DNA of 64,000 nt from Bordetella parapertussis (GCA_945861275.1 CAMATZ010000007.1:62001-126000), one strand, 5' to 3'; numbered from the stretch's first letter, positions 16,826 to 26,386 are shown. Notes: generated from the letters alone by a model not told the origin. Made by a program: numbers and translations.

Positions 16826-16856
16826 AATTTACTTTTTTATAATCTTGGAGGCATTC

Positions 16857-17825
16857 ATGCGCATTCCAGCGTTAGCTTGTGGTTTGTTGTTACTCACAGG
16901 AGCTGCGCTCACTGCGCGCGCGCAGGACTTTCCGAGTAAGCCGATACGCATCGTCGTGCCGACCGCTCCGGGCGGTTCGTCCGACATTCTGGGGCGCCTG
17001 ATCGCGGCCAAATTGCACGAACGGCTGGGGCAGCCGGCGGTGGTGGAAAACCGCGCCGGCGCCGGCCAGATGATCGGTGCGGATGTGGTCGCCAAAGCGC
17101 CCGCTGACGGGCACACCATGCTGCTGCCCACGGTGACTTACACCACCAGCGCGGCGACACAATCGCGGCTGCCGTTTGACGCGCTGAATGACCTGACCGG
17201 CATCACCATGATCGGCGAAGGCGTGTTTCTGGTCGCGGTGCATCCGTCACTGCCGGTGAAATCGGTGAAGGAACTGCTCGCGCTCGCGCGAGCCAGGCCG
17301 GGTAGTCTGATTTATGCGTCGTCGGGAACCGGCGGTATCACGCATTTGATTACCGAGGTGCTCGCCGCAAACACCAAAATCAAACTCGTGCATGTGCCCT
17401 ATAAGGGCGTGGCGCCTGCCGTCATCGATGTCGTCGGCGGGCATGTGCCGATGATTATCGTCAGCGTGCCCTCGGTGTTGCCTCAGGTCAAAGCGGGCCG
17501 CCTGCGCGCGCTCGCCTCCACCGGCGCACAGCGCTCCCCGTTCGTGCCCGAACTGCCGACGGTGGCGGAAGCGGGCGTTCCCGGCTACGAGGCGCGCCAA
17601 TGGTGGGGCATGCTGGCGCCGGGCAAAACGCCGCGCGCCGTCATCGGCAAGCTCAACGGCGAGATCCACAACATACTCGCGTCCGCCGACGTCAAAGCGC
17701 GGCTCGCCGACGAAGGCGCCGAGCCGATACTGCGGATGACGCCGGAAGCCTTCAACGATATCGTGAAAAACGACATCGCGAAATGGCGCAAGATCGTCAA
17801 TGAATTGGGGATCAAGGTGGATTGA
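16857..17825 (+). CDS. Bug/TctC-family substrate-binding protein
   Basis: A 322-residue periplasmic binding protein. ATG 16857 has TTGGAGGC five bases upstream. The signal peptide ends ALTARAQ before DFPSKPIRIVVPTAPGGSSD. Classical blocks: VVENRAGAGQM, PADGHTM, LPFDALNDLTGI, LVHVPYKGVAPA, YEARQWWGMLAPGKTP. It follows the dehydratase-glutaminase group after a hairpin and an AT-rich motif, so it may have its own promoter there. The neighbouring dehydratase suggests a carboxylate ligand. Confidence 0.92.
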   Translation: MRIPALACGLLLLTGAALTARAQDFPSKPIRIVVPTAPGGSSDILGRLIAAKLHERLGQPAVVENRAGAGQMIGADVVAKAPADGHTMLLPTVTYTTSAATQSRLPFDALNDLTGITMIGEGVFLVAVHPSLPVKSVKELLALARARPGSLIYASSGTGGITHLITEVLAANTKIKLVHVPYKGVAPAVIDVVGGHVPMIIVSVPSVLPQVKAGRLRALASTGAQRSPFVPELPTVAEAGVPGYEARQWWGMLAPGKTPRAVIGKLNGEIHNILASADVKARLADEGAEPILRMTPEAFNDIVKNDIAKWRKIVNELGIKVD

Positions 17826-17862
17826 CACATGCCGAATACGACAAGGGCAAATGGAAGGAAAA

Positions 17863-18282
17863 ATGATGCTGGCCAGACAATTAATAAAAGCCGGACGCGA
17901 GTATCAAACGCTGCGCCGTCTGATACCCCTCGGCGTCATCCGCTCCAAGGCGGAATATGACCGGGCTGTCACAACGCTGGATATGATCATCGACGAGATC
18001 GGAGAGGACGAAACTCACCCGCTGGCCGATCTTGCGGAAGCGCTTAGTGTGTTTGTCGAGGCGTATGACAAGTCGCATTACCCAACGCCCAACCCCTCGC
18101 CGCGCGCGATGCTGCGGTTTTTGATGGAACAACACGACTTGGGGCAGTCGGATCTGCCCGAAGTCGGGAGCCCGGGCGTGGTGTCTGAAATAATCTCCGG
18201 CAAGCGCGGCCTGAATGTTCGTCAGATATCCTGTCTGGCGAAACGCCTTAATGTCTCGCCGGGTGTATTTGTGGAAGAATAG
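17863..18282 (+). CDS. HigA-like helix-turn-helix antitoxin (COG5499 type), no adjacent toxin
   Basis: A 139-residue cytoplasmic protein. The C-terminal half (about residues 80-139) is an XRE-type helix-turn-helix: MLRFLMEQHDLGQSDLPEVG, SEIISGKRGLNVRQISCLA, KRLNVSPGVF. The N-terminal half is the acidic region LADLAEALSVFVEAYDKSHYP typical of HigA2-type antitoxins. ATG 17863 has GGAAGGA upstream. In most genomes a HigB endoribonuclease gene lies just before it; here the preceding gene is a Bug protein and the following one is a tiny basic frame, so it is probably an orphan regulator or antitoxin. Confidence 0.75.
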   Translation: MMLARQLIKAGREYQTLRRLIPLGVIRSKAEYDRAVTTLDMIIDEIGEDETHPLADLAEALSVFVEAYDKSHYPTPNPSPRAMLRFLMEQHDLGQSDLPEVGSPGVVSEIISGKRGLNVRQISCLAKRLNVSPGVFVEE

Positions 18283-18311
18283 AATCGCGCACATACTTCG
18301 GGAGGAATTCC

Positions 18312-18431
18312 ATGATGCGCACGCCAGCACTGTTAGCCCAACTTCCACAGTTGCGCTCGCGACAGGGTAAGCAGGCAAGCCGCAAAGCGGCTGCTCGCAA
18401 AGCTGGAACCCAGGTCGTCAGCCGCGAATAA
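18312..18431 (+). CDS. Possible small basic protein (39 aa)
   Basis: A short frame starting MMRTPALLAQLPQLRSRQGK, rich in Arg, Lys and Ala, with a strong ribosome-binding site (GGGAGGAATTC) five bases upstream. It lies 29 bases after the HigA-like gene, so it could be translated from the same message. No known family is recognised and no toxin-like fold can be claimed. The strong start signal is the main support. Confidence 0.35.
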   Translation: MMRTPALLAQLPQLRSRQGKQASRKAAARKAGTQVVSRE

Positions 18432-18541
18432 CAAACGGCGGCCCTGGCATCGGCCGTGCCGAATCGGATGTCAGCGCGTCACCAGCGTGGCGATGCGCCT
18501 GGGCGCTTGCGCCAGCGGAATACCCTCAATCCACTTTGCGG

Positions 18542-19543
18542 CTACTTCTTCGCCAATTCCAGATCAACCAGAATCGCCTTGATCTCGGGATATTCTTCGT
18601 CCATGCGTTTTTTCATGGGAGCCGCGCCCACGAATTGGGTAATGCTGCTGCGCTTGACCATTTCCGCCTTCCACTCGGGCGTCTCCAACAAACGCTGAAA
18701 ATTGCTCTCCCAGTAGGCAACCTGCTCCGGCGTCATGCCCTTGGGACCGAACATGGCGCGCCAGTTGAACACCACCGAATTCGCGCCCTGTTCGCGCCAC
18801 GTCGGCGTGCCCGAAAAAAATCCCGCCACCCGCTCGGCCGAGGACACCGCAATCACCCGCGCCGCCCCGGTCTTCACGTGAGACTCCCAACTGCCCAACG
18901 ACACCGGCACGGCGTCGATATGTCCGCCGAGCATCGCGGTAATCGCCAGCGCGCCCGAATCGAAAATCACGTTACGGGTCTTGCGGATATCGATACCCGC
19001 GATCTTCAACGCGCCCGCCACGCCCTGATGATTGATGTTGCCGATGCTGGTGGCGATGCCGATGCTGTGTGCGGTCGGGTCCTTCTTCAGGCGCTCAAGC
19101 AGATCGCGGCCTGACTTGATCGGCGAATCCGCCTTCACCGCGATGCCAATGTATTCGCCGAACAGAATCGCCACCGGCGTCAGATCAGTGTAGACGCTCC
19201 TGCCCATCGCGTGATTGGCCAGCACCCCCTGGTCGCCGTGATACAGATAATGGCCGTTGCCCTCAAACTGTTTCAGATACGTGCGCAGGACCGCGCCCAT
19301 GCCGCCGCCCTTATTCTGAATGGTGATCGGCGCATCAAAATAGCGGTTGGTCTGAAACACGCGCTGCATGACCCGCGCCACGCTGTCGGGACCGCAGCCC
19401 GGCGCACAGCCAACGATAATCTCAACCGTCCGCTCGGGCTTCCAGCCTTGTGTACCCTGAGCCGGCGCGGACAGCGGCACGCCGGCAAACAGTACCGCGG
19501 CAAAAAGGATTTTCAGGTTTCGCACCCGTTCAGAAATTTTCAT
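18542..19543 (-). CDS. Bug/TctC-like substrate-binding protein, divergent subgroup
   Basis: A 333-residue secreted protein. ATG 19543 has AGGAGGATTC upstream; the signal peptide ends SAPAQG before WKPERTVEIIVGCAPGCGPD. It shares with the protein at 12735-13718 the tryptophan at the mature start, a glycine-rich QNKGGGMGAVLRTYLKQFEG block, PTWREQG, GPKGMTPEQVAYWESNFQRL and an E-R-Y-E-like EEYPEIKAILVDL tail. Two unpaired cysteines occur in GCAPGC, unusual for a periplasmic protein and possibly forming a disulfide. It is separated from a truncated Bug frame upstream by only 35 bases. Confidence 0.83.
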   Translation of the reverse strand: MKISERVRNLKILFAAVLFAGVPLSAPAQGTQGWKPERTVEIIVGCAPGCGPDSVARVMQRVFQTNRYFDAPITIQNKGGGMGAVLRTYLKQFEGNGHYLYHGDQGVLANHAMGRSVYTDLTPVAILFGEYIGIAVKADSPIKSGRDLLERLKKDPTAHSIGIATSIGNINHQGVAGALKIAGIDIRKTRNVIFDSGALAITAMLGGHIDAVPVSLGSWESHVKTGAARVIAVSSAERVAGFFSGTPTWREQGANSVVFNWRAMFGPKGMTPEQVAYWESNFQRLLETPEWKAEMVKRSSITQFVGAAPMKKRMDEEYPEIKAILVDLELAKK

Positions 19544-19578
19544 GAATCCTCCTCTAACGCATTGTTGATTGAGATCAC

Positions 19579-19791
19579 TCACTCCGCCCGCGCTCCCGAC
19601 GACTTCACCACCGGCTGCCCAAGACTCTCGGTCAGCCGCTGCCCGACAATGCGCACCAGGGTATCGGTCGAGCCGCCGGGAGCGAATGGCGCCACCAGGC
19701 GCAGTGCGCGGGCGGGATAGGATTGCGCAATGGCGGTGTGCGCCAGTGTGATGCAGCAGACTGCGAACGCAATACGGATTATGCAATTCAT
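19579..19791 (-). pseudogene. Truncated N-terminal fragment of a Bug protein
   Basis: ATG 19791 opens a 70-codon frame: signal peptide (IIRIAFAVCCITLAHTAIAQ), the canonical mature start SYPARALRLVAPFAPGGSTD and RLTESLGQPVV, then KSSGARAE and a stop where other Bug proteins continue with ENRPGAGG. About three quarters of the protein is missing. The next gene in the same direction is the complete divergent Bug at 18542-19543, which suggests a deletion between tandem Bug genes. If expressed it would make a secreted peptide of about 48 residues. Confidence 0.75.
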
Positions 19792-19842
19792 GCCGCACAG
19801 CTTACCGCTATTTAGGGCTATCGGGTAAGCGCGGTTGGTGTC

Positions 19843-20068
19843 GGGTGCGATTCAAAGCGATGTGGAGGCACGAGTAATTACGCATCTTCGCAACTCAACT
19901 CCCTCGCCCGCTCGGGCGGGAGAGGGTAGGGGTGAGGGTAGGGCTGGTCGCAGAGCAAATTTGTGGTTCCCCTACCCTCACCCCCGCCCTCTCCCGCCCC
20001 AGGGCGGGCGAGGGAGTTTCTTTGATTCGGCCAAATTATCTTGCTTCACATCGCTTTGAATCGCACCC
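19843..20068. repeat. Composite palindromic element with 22-base terminal inverted repeats
   Basis: Outer arms GGGTGCGATTCAAAGCGATG... (19843-19864) and ...CATCGCTTTGAATCGCACCC (20047-20068) are a perfect 22-base inverted repeat. The core holds two facing GAGGG/CCCTC-rich palindromes (CTCCCTCGCCCGCTCGGGCG at 19909; GCCCTCTCCCGCCCCAGGGC near 19985). The sequence GTC flanks both ends, which could be a target-site duplication. Similar arms recur at 39699-39850. Nothing coding is seen in it. Confidence 0.75.
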
Positions 20069-20075
20069 GTCAGCG

Positions 20076-22064
20076 TCAGATCGCATTCCCCGCCGCATGC
20101 CCCTCGGCTATCGCAGTCATCAGCCCGCGCGGTGAACGGCAGTCGCCGGTCAGATGCACTTCGATTCCTGCCGCGCGCAGCGGCGCGGCTAGCTGGTCTT
20201 CGGCTAGGCGCGGTGTGGCGTAGGCGAAAAAAGATACGTCTGAAATCACCCTCACATCGCCATTGTAAACATTCACAACTTCGAGTCTCCCCGTGCCAAA
20301 GCCTGTGCTCCAGCGCGGCTCCGCCAGTGGGATGATTTCGATGCGTTTTTGGTGCAGCCGCCGCAGTATGCCCTGGCGCGTCACCAGTGCGGTAGCCTGT
20401 GCAATGGATTCACGCGGCGTGATCAGCACCACGCGATCAAAGCGCGCATGCAGTAGTTCCGCCGCCGCATAGGTCGCCTCACTGTGATCCATGTCAAAGA
20501 TGACGGCGGCGCCGGACTGCCGCGCTGTGCGCGGGAGCAGCGCCGCCAGCGCGCGGCGCAGGTCGCAAACCAGCCCCGCGTCGCGCGCCTCGGCGGGCAG
20601 CCACGGCGGCGGCAACATGCGCGAACCCGTTGCCAGGATGACGGCATCGGGCTTGAGTGCAAGCACACTCGCCGCACTGGCCGCGGTGCCCAGCTCGAAG
20701 CGCGCGCCGGCCTTGTTCGCAGCGGCGAATTGGTACTCGTAAATTCTGCCGAGCGGCTCACCGCCAGGCAATTGCGCGTGCAGCCGGGTCTTGCCGCCGA
20801 TCTCGCTGGAACCGCCGAAAACGGTCACCTGATGCCCGCGGGCCGCGGTGATCCACGCCGCCTCCATGCCGGCCACGCCGGCGCCAACCACTACCACCCG
20901 CCGCTGCAACTTTGCCGGCGCAGGCTGCCAATCCACTTCATCGGTTAGCGCCACGCGCGGATTATTGGCGCACGCGATCGGCAGCAGCCGCGTGTTGATG
21001 GTGTCCCAGCACAGGTTGCACGACACGCAGTGCCGAATCTCGCGCGCGCGGCCCTGCGCCGCCTTCAACGGCCACGCCGCATCGGCGAGGATGGGCCGCC
21101 CCAGCCCCACCAGTTCGGCCTCCCCCGACGCAATCAGGCGCTCCGCTTCCTCCGGCTCGGTGATGCGGCCGATCGCCATCAACGGCACACCCGGAACGGC
21201 GCGGCGGATGTCACGGAATAGCTCGCGGAACGGCATACGCGGCCCATGCGCATCCGGCAGGTGCCATTCGAGTTCGCGCCCGTGCGTGCCCTGCACAAAA
21301 TTCACATAATCGACCGTGCCCGGGCGAGTCAGTTGCGCCGCAATCGCCGCGGCTTCGGACGCGCCAATACCGCCGCTCACAAAATCGTTGCCTGGCAGGC
21401 GCAGTCCGAGGATGAAGCCGCGTCCGCAGGTCGCGCGCAATGCGGCGATCAACTCGGCGACAAAACGCGTGCGCCCCGCAACGTCACCGCCATAGGCGTC
21501 GCTGCGCGCATTCGACCACGGCGACAAAAACTGATGGAACAGATGCCCGTGGCCGCCCGAAATCTCCACGCCGCTGAAGCCGCAACGCTGCAGGCGCAGC
21601 GCGGATTGCGCGAAATCATCGATCATCGCGCGGATTTCATCCACGCTCAGCGCATGCGGCACCAGCCAGCTCAGATCGTCGGGCAACGCAGAGGCGCCGA
21701 TGGCGTCGGCGATGAGGCCGCTGTTGTGGCGCCCGCGCCCGGGATCCTGGATTTGCGCGAGCAGCCGGCAGTCCTGCGATTCGACCGCATCCGCCCAGCG
21801 CTTGAAGCCATCCACATTGTCGTTGTTCCAGCCCCGCGCACGATAGGTCACGTTTTGATGGCGTGCCATGCTGATCGGCTCGGTGACAATCAGCGCCGCG
21901 CCGCCGCGCGCACGGTTGGCGTGATACTGGATCAATTGATCCGTCACACGCGTGTTCTCCGCCATGTGCGTGTTCATCGACGCATGCACAATGCGGTTGC
22001 GCAGCGGCCTGCCGGCAAGCGTAAACGGCGTAAACAACGCAGGGTAGGGTGTAGCCTTGGACAT
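20076..22064 (-). CDS. FadH-like NADH:flavin oxidoreductase (2,4-dienoyl-CoA reductase type)
   Basis: A 662-residue multidomain oxidoreductase. Residues about 1-350 form an Old Yellow Enzyme TIM barrel (LFTPFTLAGRPLRNRIV, GVEISGGHGHLFHQFLSPWSN). A 4Fe-4S binding stretch follows (CVSCNLC...C, residues about 340-365). The C-terminal half binds FAD and NAD(P) (RVVVVGAGVAGMEAAWITAARG). This is the architecture of 2,4-dienoyl-CoA reductase, trimethylamine dehydrogenase and related enzymes. The usual H-G-A-H/Y loop for dienoyl-CoA reductase cannot be confirmed by eye. It is a single-gene unit next to the composite element. Confidence 0.85.
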   Translation of the reverse strand: MSKATPYPALFTPFTLAGRPLRNRIVHASMNTHMAENTRVTDQLIQYHANRARGGAALIVTEPISMARHQNVTYRARGWNNDNVDGFKRWADAVESQDCRLLAQIQDPGRGRHNSGLIADAIGASALPDDLSWLVPHALSVDEIRAMIDDFAQSALRLQRCGFSGVEISGGHGHLFHQFLSPWSNARSDAYGGDVAGRTRFVAELIAALRATCGRGFILGLRLPGNDFVSGGIGASEAAAIAAQLTRPGTVDYVNFVQGTHGRELEWHLPDAHGPRMPFRELFRDIRRAVPGVPLMAIGRITEPEEAERLIASGEAELVGLGRPILADAAWPLKAAQGRAREIRHCVSCNLCWDTINTRLLPIACANNPRVALTDEVDWQPAPAKLQRRVVVVGAGVAGMEAAWITAARGHQVTVFGGSSEIGGKTRLHAQLPGGEPLGRIYEYQFAAANKAGARFELGTAASAASVLALKPDAVILATGSRMLPPPWLPAEARDAGLVCDLRRALAALLPRTARQSGAAVIFDMDHSEATYAAAELLHARFDRVVLITPRESIAQATALVTRQGILRRLHQKRIEIIPLAEPRWSTGFGTGRLEVVNVYNGDVRVISDVSFFAYATPRLAEDQLAAPLRAAGIEVHLTGDCRSPRGLMTAIAEGHAAGNAI

Positions 22065-22394
22065 GGGCGAGCCGGCGGGAATGCGGCACTACTGTCGGTG
22101 TGAGGACGCGAAAGTATAGCCGCAGTTCTGCGGCTGAGGTGTGTTGCCGGTCGCAGCGCAGTCCGCTGCTGGTTCAACTGACTTGCGCCGGACTCATGCC
22201 TCTGGTGGAAATGCCATCGTCCGGGCTGGGACACCATCAGCAAGACCTGGCTCTCTTATAGGTTGTGATGTAAGCATTTGTTTTTATTGATATTTTTCGG
22301 TTAATTTCACTCTGACCCCATTTACTTTGCAGGCAGGCCTGTTGTGCTTGACGCAATCGGGCATAATAGTAGGTGCGTGGATTCAGGAGGGGTA
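22065..22394. other. Intergenic region between the FadH-like gene and the GGDEF-EAL gene
   Basis: 330 bases without a credible gene. It separates divergently transcribed genes, so it should carry both promoters. It contains AT-rich motif copy D at 22272-22284 and, just after it, TTTCACTCTGACCCCATTTA, a word similar to remnants of palindromic elements in other proteobacteria. AGGAGGGG precedes the ATG of the next gene. Confidence 0.5.
22272..22284 (+). repeat. AT-rich interspersed 13-mer, copy D
   Basis: AAGCATTTGTTTT followed by TATTGATATTTTT; differs from the exact word by one base. Upstream of the GGDEF-EAL gene. Confidence 0.55.
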
Positions 22395-25370
22395 ATGGGT
22401 GCTCGCTATAAACTGCTGGTTGCGCTGGGCGCGGGTTCGCTTGCGGTGGCGACGCTTGTCGGTTACCTGATCTGGTCGGGCTATCGCGATGCCCTCCACG
22501 CCGCTGAGGTCAAGACCAGCGACTATGCCGAGATCCTGGATGCGCGGCTGGATGCCACGCTGCGCCGTGCCGACGCCGAATTGCGGCAACTGGTAAGCAC
22601 GATCCCGGTTGCGGCGCTGAGCCAGGATGCGGTATCCCGTTACGCGCGTGAGGTGGACGGCGATTTGAATCGCAAAATTAGCTATTTTCCGGAACTGGCC
22701 GCCCTGCGAATTACCGATGCCAGCGGCCAGGTGATCTACACCTCGGAAAGTCCACTCGCTGCGCGCGTGAGTGTTGCCAACCGCGGCTACTTCCGCACCT
22801 TACGCGACAACCCGCAAGCCAATCTGGTGTTTTCCGAGGTGGTCACCTCCGTCTTCGATGGCGCGCAAAGAGTGATCGCCGCCAGACCACTGCGCGACGA
22901 GCAGGGCGCCTTGCGTGGCGTTGTGTTCGCTGCCATAGAACTCGGTTACTTCCAGAAATTGTTTCAGGCGCTGGATGTCGGCCCCAAGGGCGCCGTCGCC
23001 ATCTACCGCAACGACGATTTCACGCGGGTGCTGCGCTGGCCGCCTGTTGACGACAAGCTCAATGTCGCGTTGCCGCCGGACAGCCCGACGCGAGCGGCAT
23101 TAGCCGGCGGTGTGCGCAAGGCGACGGGCGAACTCACCGCCGCCGCGGATGGCACGGTGCGCATTTACAGCCAACACGTACTCGAGCGTTATCCCTTTTT
23201 CATTTCCGTCGGCGTGGCGCGCGACGAGGTGCTCGCGAACTGGCGCGCACGCTCGCTGTTGGCGGGTCTGCTCGCGCTGTTGCTGGGCGGGCTGCTGATC
23301 AGCGTAGTACTCCGGCTGTGGCGTGCTGACGCAGCCCGCGCCGAACTGGCGGCGATCGTCGAGAATTCGCACGACGCCATTATCAGCCGCGCCCTCGACG
23401 GCACCATCCTCACCTGGAACGCCGGTGCGCAAAGGTTACTCGGCTACACCGCTGCGGAAGCTATCGGCCAGTCGATCAGCCTGATTGTGCCACCGGGCCA
23501 GCCCATAAATTTTACACACAACAACGAACGTTTTCGCCGCGGCGAGGCGCGGGTGATCGAGCACCAGCGCTTGACCAAGGACGGGCGGGTGATCGATGTC
23601 GCGACCACCGCCACCCCCGCCAGAGACGGCACCGGAAATATCGTTGGCGCCTCAATCATCATGCGCAACATCACCGAGCGCAAGCAGACCGAGGCGGTGC
23701 GCGCCCAGCTGGCGGCGATCGTGGAAACCAGCGGCGAGGCGATCGTCGGCCGCGCGCCGGATGACACCATAGTCCATTGGAATGCCGCTGCCGAGCGCAT
23801 GTTTGGCTGGAGCGCGCAGGAAGCGCTCGGCAAAAATTTCAGACGCCTGCTCTCCAGCTCACCTGATGTCAGACGGCAGGGGCGCTTTGAAATGGCCCTG
23901 CGCGGGGAAATCGCCCCGCCGTCGCTGGAAGATATTCGCCTGTGCAAGGATGGTTCAACCATCCATGTGCACACCTCGATGTCGGCGGTCAGGGACGAGC
24001 GCGGCGAGATTATTTTTATCTCCTGCATCATGCGCGATGTCACCGAAAAACTGAAAGCCGAACGCCACATCGAAGAGCTCGCGACCCGCGACGCGCTCAC
24101 CGGGCTTTCCAATCGCAGCCGGCTGATGGAACAGATGCAGGCCGGCATCGCCCGCGCCACGCGCGCGCAAGCACAACTGGTGGTGATGTTCATCGACCTT
24201 GACCACTTCAAGTCGGTCAACGACACGCTGGGCCACGCCGCGGGCGACGAGCTGCTGCGCGAATGCGCCAAGCGGCTCACCGAATGCGTGCGTGAAGTGG
24301 ATATCGTGGCGCGCCTCGGTGGCGATGAGTTCGTGGTGCTGCTCACCGATGTCACCGATACCGCGCTGGTGGCGCCCATCGCCGACCGTATGCTAAAGCT
24401 GCTGACGACGCCCTATCGCGTGCTGGGGCATGAAGCGCTGACTTCGGCCAGTATAGGCATCTGCTTCTATCCCACGGACGGCAATGATGTCTCGACGCTG
24501 ATGAAATACGCCGACATCGCGATGTATCACGCCAAGGAACAGCACCGCAACAACTACCAGTTCTACTCCGAGGACATGAACCAGCGCATGCTGCAGCGCC
24601 TGCAACTGGAGCGTGAACTGCACACTGCCGTGGAGAACAACGAATTTGTGCTGCACTACCAGCCCCAGGTCGCCTTCGCCGGCGGGGCAGTCCTGGGGGC
24701 GGAATCACTGGTGCGATGGCAGCACCCGACGCGGGGTTTATTGCTCCCGGCCGAATTTATCCCGGTGGCCGAGGATACCGGCCTGATCGTGCCGCTGGGC
24801 GTATGGATACTGAACCACGCCTGCCGCACCATCAAAACATGGCGCGAGCAGGGTGTGGCCATGCCGCATATCGTGGTCAACGTGGCGGCGGCGCAACTGG
24901 ACGACGCATTGGTGAAGTCCGTGCAGCAGGCGCTGCTGGATCACGATATCAAGGCCGACTGGCTGATACTTGAAATAACCGAAACCATGCTGATGAAGCA
25001 GGTTGAGAATGCGATCCTGATTTTGCGCCGTATCCGCGCGCTGGGCATACGCATCGCCATGGATGATTTTGGCACCGGCTATTCCTCGCTCAGCCTGCTG
25101 CAACGCCTGCCGCTCGATACGCTGAAGATCGACCGCAACTTTGTGGTTGCGATTGACGATGCAGCCGAATGCGTGCGCGCCTGCGCCATCATCGGCGCCA
25201 TAGTCGCCATCGCAAAGGCGCTCAACCTGAACGTGGTGGCGGAAGGTGTCGAGTCAGCGACGCAGCTTAGCTTCCTGCGCACCCTGAATTGTGATGCGTA
25301 TCAGGGTTTTCTCTTTAGCGAGCCGGTAGACCAGCGCGCACTCGAAGCACGTCTGGCGGCGCACGCGTGA
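22395..25370 (+). CDS. Membrane sensor with PAS-PAS-GGDEF-EAL domains (cyclic-di-GMP turnover)
   Basis: A 991-residue bifunctional signalling protein. ATG 22395 follows AGGAGGGG. It has an N-terminal membrane helix (about 7-28), a periplasmic Cache-like sensor (about 35-280), a second helix LLAGLLALLLGGLLISVVL (about 290-310), PAS domains at about 325-440 and 450-570, GGDEF at about 580-740 (motif G642-F646 intact, so a cyclase is likely) and EAL at about 750-985. The signature is E770-S-L rather than EAL; DDFGTG (890-895), NVAAAQL, EITETML and VVAEGVES are present, so phosphodiesterase activity is plausible. It is a single gene; ligand unknown. Confidence 0.92.
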   Translation: MGARYKLLVALGAGSLAVATLVGYLIWSGYRDALHAAEVKTSDYAEILDARLDATLRRADAELRQLVSTIPVAALSQDAVSRYAREVDGDLNRKISYFPELAALRITDASGQVIYTSESPLAARVSVANRGYFRTLRDNPQANLVFSEVVTSVFDGAQRVIAARPLRDEQGALRGVVFAAIELGYFQKLFQALDVGPKGAVAIYRNDDFTRVLRWPPVDDKLNVALPPDSPTRAALAGGVRKATGELTAAADGTVRIYSQHVLERYPFFISVGVARDEVLANWRARSLLAGLLALLLGGLLISVVLRLWRADAARAELAAIVENSHDAIISRALDGTILTWNAGAQRLLGYTAAEAIGQSISLIVPPGQPINFTHNNERFRRGEARVIEHQRLTKDGRVIDVATTATPARDGTGNIVGASIIMRNITERKQTEAVRAQLAAIVETSGEAIVGRAPDDTIVHWNAAAERMFGWSAQEALGKNFRRLLSSSPDVRRQGRFEMALRGEIAPPSLEDIRLCKDGSTIHVHTSMSAVRDERGEIIFISCIMRDVTEKLKAERHIEELATRDALTGLSNRSRLMEQMQAGIARATRAQAQLVVMFIDLDHFKSVNDTLGHAAGDELLRECAKRLTECVREVDIVARLGGDEFVVLLTDVTDTALVAPIADRMLKLLTTPYRVLGHEALTSASIGICFYPTDGNDVSTLMKYADIAMYHAKEQHRNNYQFYSEDMNQRMLQRLQLERELHTAVENNEFVLHYQPQVAFAGGAVLGAESLVRWQHPTRGLLLPAEFIPVAEDTGLIVPLGVWILNHACRTIKTWREQGVAMPHIVVNVAAAQLDDALVKSVQQALLDHDIKADWLILEITETMLMKQVENAILILRRIRALGIRIAMDDFGTGYSSLSLLQRLPLDTLKIDRNFVVAIDDAAECVRACAIIGAIVAIAKALNLNVVAEGVESATQLSFLRTLNCDAYQGFLFSEPVDQRALEARLAAHA

Positions 25371-25385
25371 GTTGCGTGCTGGCGC

Positions 25386-26306
25386 TTAACCCGGAATGAC
25401 GCCACGCGTTTTGGTTTGAATGCGGTAGACGCTGGTGCGCGCCGTTAAAAAAAGCACGCTGCCATCCTCGCCCCAGGCCAGGTTTGCCGGCAGTTCGGGC
25501 AGAATAATGCGGCCCAGCAAGGTGCCATCGGCGCGGCACACCCACACGCCGCCCGGACCGGTGCTGAACACATTGCCCTGCAGGTCCACTTTCAGGCCGT
25601 CCGGCACACCGGGGTCGCTTGAGGCCATATCCAGCAGAATACGGCTGTTGGTCAGGCTGCCATCCGCGCGCACGTCAAAGGCGCGAATATGTTTGCGGGC
25701 GGAATCGTCGATATAGAGAACTGCCTCGTCAGGCGAGAATGCCAAACCATTGGGGAGCTGAAAGTCTTCCAGCAGCAACTGCAGTGCCCCGCCAGGCGCC
25801 AGCCGGTATACCCCATTGCAGGATTGCTCTTTGCCGGGAATTGCAGCGGCCCACCAGCCTTCTGGACGCACTGCGCCCGGTGTGGCTGGCTGTACCGCGT
25901 AAGGCGGGTCGGTGAAGTAGATGGCGCCGTCGGATTTGACCACAATATCGTTTGGGCTATTAAGGCGCTTGCCCTGGAACCGATCCACCAACACGGTGCG
26001 CGCGCCATCGCCGGTGATGCGCGCGACGTCGCGGCCGCCGTGTCCCGCCACCAGCACCTCACCTTGGCCATCCAGCGTGAGGCCGTTCGAGCGGCCCGTC
26101 GCAAAGGTGGTCAGCTCCGGGCCTTCCGGCAAGCGCCGCCAGTGCACGATACGGTTGTTCGGAATATCGCTGAACAGCAGCGTGTTATCACGCTTGCACC
26201 ACAGCGGCCCTTCGGTAAACGCCAGCCCCCCGGCGATGCGCTCGATCGGCGCATCGGCAGCGATGAGGTCATGCAGTCCTGCGTGTCTTACTTCTAACGA
26301 CATCAT
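25386..26306 (-). CDS. SMP-30/gluconolactonase-family lactone hydrolase
   Basis: A 306-residue six-bladed beta-propeller. Metal-ligand motifs are in place: Glu in FTEGPLW near residue 32, Asn in NSPNDIVV, Asn in LPNGLAFSPDE and Asp in DGLKVD. The family hydrolyses sugar lactones. GAGGAGAATC precedes ATG 26306, with a second ATG three bases inside. It converges with the GGDEF-EAL gene and is separated from the enoyl-CoA hydratase by a REP pair. The substrate is open. Confidence 0.88.
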   Translation of the reverse strand: MMSLEVRHAGLHDLIAADAPIERIAGGLAFTEGPLWCKRDNTLLFSDIPNNRIVHWRRLPEGPELTTFATGRSNGLTLDGQGEVLVAGHGGRDVARITGDGARTVLVDRFQGKRLNSPNDIVVKSDGAIYFTDPPYAVQPATPGAVRPEGWWAAAIPGKEQSCNGVYRLAPGGALQLLLEDFQLPNGLAFSPDEAVLYIDDSARKHIRAFDVRADGSLTNSRILLDMASSDPGVPDGLKVDLQGNVFSTGPGGVWVCRADGTLLGRIILPELPANLAWGEDGSVLFLTARTSVYRIQTKTRGVIPG

Positions 26307-26386
26307 TGATTCTCCTCAAGTTATTGCGGCACTCGTTTGCGCTATTAAGGACGATTTACCACGGAATACGCAGAAAGGAACGCCCC

